Below, in pieces: positions 1-4,192 of a stretch of 6,182 bases of DNA. The position numbers were made by a program, and so were the translations under genes. Positions within the stretch are counted from its first letter, which is position 1. Each line of letters opens with the position of its first letter. This DNA comes from an uncultured Clostridia bacterium (lineage in GTDB: Bacteria; Bacillota; Clostridia; Oscillospirales; Acutalibacteraceae): NCBI GenBank assembly GCA_947165615.1, contig CAMVBD010000098.1, positions 1 to 6,182 of the forward strand, given 5' to 3'. The notes under the pieces are model-generated. The model was not told the DNA's origin. It did not search any database and saw only the letters and a list, made by a program, of their open reading frames with translations.

Positions 1-1622
1 GGGGTCTTCAGGCCCGCGTGCAGCAAAAGGTCCGTAAACGTGCGGCTGCCGCCCTGTTTGGTGTAGGCAAGGTAGTGCGCCCATGCGTCGTCCGGGTCCT
101 TTTGCAGCATGGCCCAGAACTGCAGCGCCACCGTCTGGGCAAGGCAGTAGTCGATGTAGTAAAACGGCACCTCGTAAATGTGGATCTGCCGCTGCCAGCC
201 CTTGCCCTCGGCAAAGAACGGAATGTCGCCGTCGAGGGCCAGCCACGGCTGGTAGATCCCGACAAGGCGGCGCCATTCGGCGTGGCGCTCGGCGGGCGTC
301 AGGTCCGGGTGTTCGTACATAACGTGCTGAAAATGGTCGACCATCGTGCCGTAGGGGATAAAGGTCAAGGCGCCCGCGAGGTGGCTGTACATAAACTTTT
401 TGGCGTCCGGCCCGAAAAAGCCCCCGGCGTTTTTCCAGCCGAAAAACTCCATGCTCATGGAATGCACTTCGCAGGCCTCCATCGTCGGGTCGGAATAGGA
501 CGCCGGAACGCGCTTCCGGTTCATCCAGTAGGCAAAGGCGTGGCCCGCCTCGTGCGTGACGACCTCCACGTCCCCCTGCGTGCCGTTGAAGTTTGCGAAA
601 ATAAACGGCCGCTCGTACAGTTTGATGGACTCGCAGAAGCCGCCGCCCATTTTGCCCTCGGTGGACAATACGTCCATCAGTTCCTCGTCGAGCATCGTGC
701 GGAAAAATTCGCCGGTCTCGGGGGACAGGCTGTCATAAAACTTTTGCCCCTGTTTCAGAATGTCCTCGGGCGTCCCCACGGGGCGCGGGTTGCCGCTGCG
801 GAAGGAAAGCGCGTCGTCGGCAAAGGACAGGGGATAGGGCCTGCCGATCCGTTTTGCCTGCGCTTTCATCACGGCGTCCGCCAGCGGGACAAGGTACTTC
901 TGCACCGCGGCGCGGAATTTCTCGACGTCCGCCTGATCGTAGCAGTTGCGCTCCATCCGGCAGTAGCCGAGTTTCGTAAAACCGCCGTACCTCAGTTTTT
1001 TGCCCATGGCGTCGCGCACCTTTACAAGGTCGTCGTAAATGCGGTCCAGTTTTTCGCCGTTGTCCTTGTACCACTGCCCGGTCGCCTTCCACGCCGCAAG
1101 GCGTCTTTCGTCGTCGGCGTCGCTGCGGTAAGGCGAAAGCTGCGACAGGGTGTACTTGCCGCCCTCAAACGGGATCTCGGCGGAGGCGATCAGGGTGTCG
1201 TATTCGTGTACGAGCTCATTTTCCCGCTGCAGATCCGGAATGATCTCGGGCGCAAAGGTCATTCGGGCGATCTCGGCGTTTCTGAACAGCAGATCCCCGT
1301 ACTCCTTTATAAAGTCGGGGCGGAAGGGGGAGGCGAGCAGCGCCCCGGTCCATTCCTGTTCGTATTCCTCCAGTTCGGGGCCGAAGGCGTCCCAAAACGC
1401 CTTTTCGTCGTTGTAAAACGCGTCCCGCGTGTCAATGGACTGGCGGATGAACACCAGCGCCGAGGCCGTGGACACGGTCTTGCCGAACGCGTCCTTCTCC
1501 AAAAAGACGGACCTGGCTTCCTCGTATGTCTTCGCGTTTTTCAGCCGCGCGGTCAAGTCCCGCACGCTTGCCTTTAACGCTTCGGGGTCGGGCCGGGTGT
1601 AGGGCATTTCGGAAAACTTCAT
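1..1622 (-). CDS. M3-family oligoendopeptidase (zinc metallopeptidase), C-terminus cut by window edge
   Basis: Cytosolic zinc endopeptidase expected to cleave short peptides. Read on the minus strand from the ATG at 1622-1620, the frame stays open for 540 codons to the window edge with no stop. The protein begins MKFSEMPYTRPD, typical of the M3 oligoendopeptidase branch close to but distinct from PepF. The catalytic motif H357-E358-A-G-H361 lies at about 542-554. The third zinc ligand is probably E385 in an E-x-x-S motif 24 residues after H361, comparable to the ExxS glutamate of thimet oligopeptidase. A later segment, IYEVPFYYIDYCLAQ (about residues 482-496), matches the conserved tyrosine-rich substrate-binding region of the family. 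Members are usually about 560-570 residues, so only some 20-25 residues should be missing. No signal peptide or membrane segment is visible. AAGGAG at 1630-1635, 7 nt upstream, supports this start. It is transcribed divergently from the phosphatase gene, and no functional link is evident. Confidence 0.93.
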   Translation of the reverse strand, partial: MKFSEMPYTRPDPEALKASVRDLTARLKNAKTYEEARSVFLEKDAFGKTVSTASALVFIRQSIDTRDAFYNDEKAFWDAFGPELEEYEQEWTGALLASPFRPDFIKEYGDLLFRNAEIARMTFAPEIIPDLQRENELVHEYDTLIASAEIPFEGGKYTLSQLSPYRSDADDERRLAAWKATGQWYKDNGEKLDRIYDDLVKVRDAMGKKLRYGGFTKLGYCRMERNCYDQADVEKFRAAVQKYLVPLADAVMKAQAKRIGRPYPLSFADDALSFRSGNPRPVGTPEDILKQGQKFYDSLSPETGEFFRTMLDEELMDVLSTEGKMGGGFCESIKLYERPFIFANFNGTQGDVEVVTHEAGHAFAYWMNRKRVPASYSDPTMEACEVHSMSMEFFGWKNAGGFFGPDAKKFMYSHLAGALTFIPYGTMVDHFQHVMYEHPDLTPAERHAEWRRLVGIYQPWLALDGDIPFFAEGKGWQRQIHIYEVPFYYIDYCLAQTVALQFWAMLQKDPDDAWAHYLAYTKQGGSRTFTDLLLHAGLKT

Positions 1623-1629
1623 ATCGCTT

Positions 1630-1635
1630 CTCCTT
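1630..1635 (-). promoter_or_regulatory. Ribosome binding site of the M3 peptidase gene
   Basis: On the minus strand the sequence reads AAGGAG, 7 nt before the ATG at 1622-1620. It fixes the start of the peptidase; a longer minus-strand reading frame beginning further upstream is in a different frame and has no such site. Confidence 0.8.
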
Positions 1636-1654
1636 TTCATTCGTTCTGCTATTG

Positions 1655-1683
1655 ATTGTAGTATATCCGACGGCATAAATCAA
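1655..1683 (-). promoter_or_regulatory. Putative sigma-A promoter of the M3 peptidase gene
   Basis: On the minus strand there is a -35 TTGATT (1683-1678), a 17-bp spacer and a -10 TACAAT (1660-1655). This puts transcription initiation near 1648 and leaves a short leader of about 25 nt containing the AAGGAG site. The hexamers each match consensus at most positions and the spacing is ideal. The promoter is seen by eye only, not tested. Confidence 0.6.
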
Positions 1684-1722
1684 GATTCTTTTTTTGATGG
1701 GGGCCGGATTCCCGAAAACCTG

Positions 1723-1751
1723 TTTACAAACGCGGTCCCCGATGCTATAAT
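1723..1751 (+). promoter_or_regulatory. Sigma-A promoter of the alkaline phosphatase gene (extended -10)
   Basis: A -35 TTTACA (1723-1728) lies 17 bp before a perfect -10 TATAAT (1746-1751), which is preceded by TG at 1743-1744 (extended -10, TGCTATAAT). Initiation is expected near 1758, giving a leader of about 27 nt that contains the GGAGG site. The near-consensus elements suggest substantial activator-independent transcription. No second 11-bp-spaced TTNACA copy is present, so a Pho box is not evident here. The -35 elements of this and the divergent promoter are separated by 39 bp. Confidence 0.75.
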
Positions 1752-1770
1752 CGAAACAGAATATGAAAAC

Positions 1771-1775
1771 GGAGG
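1771..1775 (+). promoter_or_regulatory. Ribosome binding site that decides the phosphatase start
   Basis: GGAGG lies 9 nt before the ATG at 1785. An in-frame ATG at 1776 directly abuts the GGAGG and is too close to use. The start at 1785 also places Lys-Lys-Arg at the beginning of a standard signal peptide. Confidence 0.8.
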
Positions 1776-1784
1776 ATGATACAA

Positions 1785-2969
1785 ATGACCAAAAAACGGA
1801 TCTTCGCTGTTCTTTTGACGGTTTTGCTGCTCGTCAGTCTCTGGACGCCCGCGTTCGCGGCGACGAAGACCGGCGCCGTCATCAAAAACGTGATCTTTAT
1901 GATCGGCGACGGCATGGGCGAAAACCACCTGGCGCTTGCGCGCGAGCAGGGCGTGGACCTCTTTATGGATTCCGCTGTCGACCTGCGCGGGCAGTCCAAG
2001 ACCCGCTCGTTCTCGTCCAAGGTCACCGACAGCGCCGCCGGCGCCACGGCCCTCTCCTGCGGGGTGCGGGTCAAAAACAGCGCGCTGTGCGTCTATCCCA
2101 TTGATCCCATCGGTCTGTTCTTCCGCCCGCGCATCATCACCGAAAACGCCGTCTCTCACGGCATGCGCACCGGCGTCGTCACAACCGATCGCACCACCGG
2201 CGCCACGCCCGCGGGCTTTTCGGTGCACGTCAGGGACCGGAATCTGTCCGACGAGATCACCGAACAGCAGCTTCACAGCGACATTGACCTCATCTGGGGC
2301 GCCGCTGCGGAATCCGACGCGCGCGCGGCGGCAATGGAACTCGGCTGGACCTATATCGAAAATCTGGAGGAGATGAACGCTCTGACGCCGGGCGTGCGCA
2401 GCTTCGGGCAGTTTACGGGCAATACGTGGCGCACGACGCCGGACGCCGGGATGCCGACGCTGGAAGAGATGAGCCGAAAGGCCATCGACCTTCTGAACGC
2501 CGACAATGAAAACGGCTTTTTCCTGATGATCGAGGGCGCGCACATCGACAAAAACTCCCACCGCACCCAAGACGGCGCCGCCGATTTCCCGTCCAAGATC
2601 GCCGATACCGCGGACGCCATGGCGGGCTTTGACAACGCCATCCGCGCCGCCGTGGAGTTTGCCCGCCGCGACGGGCACACGCTCGTCATCGTGACCGCCG
2701 ACCACGAGACCGGCGACCTGTATTATGAAAACGGACGCTATACCTTCCATTCCGGCTCCCACACCGGCAAAAACGTGCCGCTGCTCGTCTTCGGCGCGGA
2801 CGATCTGTTCAAACCCGGCGAGGCCGTCAAAAACAGCAGCATCCCCGGCTTTGTCGCCGCAAAGCTCGGCTGGAACAAAACCGAACTGCCGCACGTCGAC
2901 CCCGGTTCCTTCTGGATCAAACTGAAAAACGCCTTCCGGTTCGCCGTCCCCGCAAAGGCCGCGGCGTGA
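1785..2969 (+). CDS. phoA: Secreted alkaline phosphatase, PhoA type
   Basis: Exported phosphomonoesterase expected to release phosphate from organic esters outside the membrane. The 394-residue protein starts with a signal peptide (KKR, a hydrophobic stretch at residues 6-20, predicted cleavage after PAFA at residue 25). No lipobox or wall-anchor motif is visible. Equivalents of the E. coli PhoA active site are D42 (IGDGMG), nucleophile S83 (VTDSAAGATAL), T141 (ATPAG), phosphate-binding R152 (HVRDR), E250/D255/K256/H259 (MIEGAHIDKNSH), D306-H307 (TADHETG) and H326 (SGSHTGKNVP). The position matching E. coli Asp153 is Gly139. At 394 residues it is shorter than E. coli PhoA (471), as is common in compact bacterial members lacking long surface insertions. 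The only two cysteines, C92 and C102, are close enough for a disulfide. It has its own promoter and precedes the esterase by 103 bp. PhoA family membership is secure; natural substrate and Pho control are not shown. Confidence 0.95.
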   Translation: MTKKRIFAVLLTVLLLVSLWTPAFAATKTGAVIKNVIFMIGDGMGENHLALAREQGVDLFMDSAVDLRGQSKTRSFSSKVTDSAAGATALSCGVRVKNSALCVYPIDPIGLFFRPRIITENAVSHGMRTGVVTTDRTTGATPAGFSVHVRDRNLSDEITEQQLHSDIDLIWGAAAESDARAAAMELGWTYIENLEEMNALTPGVRSFGQFTGNTWRTTPDAGMPTLEEMSRKAIDLLNADNENGFFLMIEGAHIDKNSHRTQDGAADFPSKIADTADAMAGFDNAIRAAVEFARRDGHTLVIVTADHETGDLYYENGRYTFHSGSHTGKNVPLLVFGADDLFKPGEAVKNSSIPGFVAAKLGWNKTELPHVDPGSFWIKLKNAFRFAVPAKAAA

Positions 2970-3016
2970 AAAATGCGTCAGAGGTTTTTTTACGACGTCG
3001 GACGCCGGATTGACGC

Positions 3017-3045
3017 TTGACTTCCTCTGTCGGGTGTTATAAAAT
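3017..3045 (+). promoter_or_regulatory. Possible promoter of the esterase gene
   Basis: TTGACT (3017-3022) and TAAAAT (3040-3045) are separated by 17 bp. An overlapping TATAAA at 3038-3043 gives a 15-bp spacer instead. Initiation would fall near 3052, leaving a leader of about 20 nt with the AAAGGAG site. A second TTGAC sits 7 bp upstream (3010-3014). No convincing hairpin terminator was found between the phosphatase stop and this promoter, so read-through from the phosphatase is also possible. Confidence 0.5.
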
Positions 3046-3056
3046 GGAAAAGGAAG

Positions 3057-3063
3057 AAAGGAG
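3057..3063 (+). promoter_or_regulatory. Ribosome binding site that decides the esterase start
   Basis: AAAGGAG ends directly against an in-frame ATG at 3064, which leaves no spacer. The in-frame ATG at 3073 is 9 nt downstream, the usual distance, so 3073 is chosen. The choice drops three residues (MDV) before the hydrophobic N-terminus. Confidence 0.75.
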
Positions 3064-3072
3064 ATGGACGTA

Positions 3073-4008
3073 ATGTCGTTTTTCTCAAGGATCATCGCGT
3101 TTTTTATGTCGGTCATCGCGTTTTTCTCGGGGCTCTTTTCCGGCGGCAAAAAGCCCGCCGAGCCCACGCCCGACCCGGCTGAGACCAAAACTTATACGTT
3201 TTATGATTGCGCCTACGGGAGCGACGCGCGCCAGACGCTGGATCTTGTCCTGCCCGAAAACGCCTCGGGGGAGACGGGACTCATCCTGTTTATTCACGGC
3301 GGCGCCTGGATCTCCGGCAGCAAGGACCAGTACCGCGACACGCTGAAGACCGCCGCCCGGATGGGATACGCCGCGGCTGCCCTCAATTACCGGTATCTGT
3401 CCGACTCCGTTTCCATGGCGCATCTCATGGCGGACGTCGCCTCCGCGCTGACGAAAATCTCAACGCTTGCTGCCGGACAGGACGTAAGCCTCAGTAAGGT
3501 GCTGCTGACCGGCACGTCCGCCGGGGCGCAAATGTCGCTGCTTTACGCCTATCGCTATGCGGACGCCGCCCCCATCCGTCCCGCGGCGGTCGTCAGTTTC
3601 TGCGGTCCGACGGATCTGACAAGCGAGGCGTTTCTGGAACACAACGAACTCGGCGACCTTTCCGCCATGCTCGGGCTGATGAACCGGCTGGCCGGCGTTT
3701 CCGTCACCGAGGCGGAATACAGGGATCACACCGGGAATTACGCCGCGTGGCTTGAGGCGCTGCGGTCGTTTTCGCCGCTGTATCAGGTCGGCCCCGGCTG
3801 CGTGCCCACCGTGCTCGGCCACGGCAGACAGGATACGATCGTCCCGTTTGACACGGCCGCCGCGCTGGACGCGGCGCTCGCCGGACAGGGCGTCACGCAC
3901 GAATTCGTCATCTTCCCCAATTCCGGACACAGCCTCGATCGGGATGAAGCCGCGTCCGCCCGGATGTACGACCTGCTGGTCGGCTACGCCGAAGCATATC
4001 TGAAATAA
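3073..4008 (+). CDS. Alpha/beta-hydrolase esterase (HGGAW / GTSAGA type) with Phe-rich N-terminal membrane helix
   Basis: Predicted carboxylesterase of the alpha/beta-hydrolase fold (BD-FAE / hormone-sensitive-lipase-like group), 311 residues. The oxyanion motif H75-G-G-A-W79 follows a beta strand (LILFI). The nucleophile elbow is G147-T-S149-A-G151, the likely acid is D254 (GRQDTIVPF) and the likely catalytic histidine is H286 (NSGHSLD), so the triad appears complete. Residues 2-22 form an unusual FFxxIIAFFxxVIAFFxxLF helix, followed by a G/K/P/T-rich linker at about 23-40 and then the catalytic domain. With no signal-peptidase site apparent, the N-terminus looks like an uncleaved membrane anchor or membrane-lying helix; which side the enzyme faces cannot be told. 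It lies between the phosphatase and a second hydrolase, with its own ribosome binding site and a strong terminator after it. Substrate is unknown; short-chain acyl or carbohydrate-linked acyl esters are plausible for this group. Confidence 0.88.
   Translation: MSFFSRIIAFFMSVIAFFSGLFSGGKKPAEPTPDPAETKTYTFYDCAYGSDARQTLDLVLPENASGETGLILFIHGGAWISGSKDQYRDTLKTAARMGYAAAALNYRYLSDSVSMAHLMADVASALTKISTLAAGQDVSLSKVLLTGTSAGAQMSLLYAYRYADAAPIRPAAVVSFCGPTDLTSEAFLEHNELGDLSAMLGLMNRLAGVSVTEAEYRDHTGNYAAWLEALRSFSPLYQVGPGCVPTVLGHGRQDTIVPFDTAAALDAALAGQGVTHEFVIFPNSGHSLDRDEAASARMYDLLVGYAEAYLK
3077..3128 (+). repeat. 21-bp periodic repeat inside the esterase N-terminus (about 2.5 copies)
   Basis: CGTTTTT cores recur at 3077, 3098 and 3119, exactly 21 bp (7 codons) apart. 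TCATCGCGTTTTT is shared between 3092 and 3113, and CGTTTTTCTC is shared between 3077 and 3119. In protein the units are SFFSR-, IIAFFMS and VIAFFSG, giving a heptad-spaced double-Phe face. The near identity at DNA level suggests recent tandem duplication rather than slow convergence. Confidence 0.7.
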
Positions 4009-4036
4009 GCCCGCCGTAAACAAGCGGCGCAGCAAG

Positions 4037-4069
4037 CAGGACCTGCCCCCCGGCGGGTCCTGTTTTATT
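4037..4069 (+). terminator. Intrinsic terminator after the esterase gene
   Basis: CAGGACC (4037-4043) pairs perfectly with GGTCCTG (4056-4062). The stem is extended inward by T-G, G-C, C-G and C-G pairs around a CCCC loop, making 11 bp in total, and is followed by TTTTATT. It begins 28 bp after the esterase stop and should separate the esterase transcript from the next gene. Confidence 0.9.
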
Positions 4070-4098
4070 CTTCTCTTTATTGAAATAAAAGTTTAAAA

Positions 4099-4115
4099 TT
4101 CACAGATTGTTCACA
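4099..4115 (+). promoter_or_regulatory. Pho-box-like direct repeat (TTCACA-N5-TTCACA)
   Basis: Two identical TTCACA hexamers at 4099-4104 and 4110-4115 are 11 bp apart, one helical turn. They lie where a -35 element would be for the -10 at 4125. Known Firmicutes PhoP sites are TT(A/C/T)ACA-like hexamers repeated with about 5 bp between them, and response-regulator sites often replace a weak -35. Only two repeats are seen. The overlapping dyad ATTGTTCACAAT (4106-4117) gives an alternative reading as a repressor operator. Confidence 0.4.
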
Positions 4116-4121
4116 ATACTA

Positions 4122-4130
4122 TGCTATACT
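4122..4130 (+). promoter_or_regulatory. Extended -10 promoter element of the LCAT-like hydrolase gene
   Basis: TGCTATACT contains TATACT at 4125-4130 with TG at 4122-4123. At 16-18 bp upstream the sequence (around 4101-4108) is unlike TTGACA. The region 4076-4100 is strongly AT-rich and could act as an UP element. Initiation is expected near 4137, giving a leader of about 56 nt. An extended -10 with a poor -35 and a repeat in its place suggests activator dependence. Confidence 0.6.
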
Positions 4131-4176
4131 AGACAAAATAGGTGGTTTCTGCCGTTTTCGGTGGATCATCCGCAAT

Positions 4177-4182
4177 AAGGAG
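4177..4182 (+). promoter_or_regulatory. Ribosome binding site that decides the LCAT-like hydrolase start
   Basis: AAGGAG lies 10 nt before the ATG at 4193. An in-frame GTG at 4142 would add 17 residues ahead of the signal peptide and sits only a few bases after the expected transcription start, so it is rejected. Confidence 0.75.
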
Positions 4183-4192
4183 TGTATACGGT

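Noticed and set aside
18..1577. A 519-codon open frame on the plus strand opposite the M3 peptidase
   Set aside because: It uses exactly the same triplets as the peptidase on the other strand. Stops there would require TTA, CTA or TCA codons in the sense gene, which a GC-rich gene avoids. The translation resembles no family, and the sense strand carries clear HEAGH and YIDY motifs.
3010..3023. Tandem TTGACGC-TTGACTT as a regulator site before the esterase
   Set aside because: Two 5-bp matches 7 bp apart are easily explained by a -35 element and a chance neighbour. A 7-bp period does not match the 11-bp spacing of PhoP-type repeats.
2975..3029. Possible terminator or operator from GCGTCA (2975-2980) with TGACGC (3011-3016) and CAGAGG (2979-2984) with CCTCTG (3024-3029)
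   Set aside because: The arms are only 6 bp with loops of 30-39 nt, the two pairings overlap and exclude each other, and the T-run (2985-2991) lies inside the loop rather than after a stem. Chance is likely.
1680..3188. A 502-codon minus-strand open frame opposite the alkaline phosphatase
   Set aside because: Same triplet register as the phosphatase and a low-complexity G/R/A/V-rich translation, with no ribosome site supporting it. It is a shadow of a high-GC3 gene.
4076..4089. TTTATT-GA-AATAAA palindrome after the esterase terminator
   Set aside because: It is short and entirely AT-rich, with a 2-nt centre that cannot form a stable hairpin. More likely part of the AT-rich region upstream of the next promoter.
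4142..4192. An upstream GTG that would add 17 residues to the LCAT-like hydrolase
   Set aside because: It has no ribosome site, lies within a few bases of the predicted transcription start, and would put a neutral stretch ahead of a well-formed signal peptide. AAGGAG points to the ATG at 4193.
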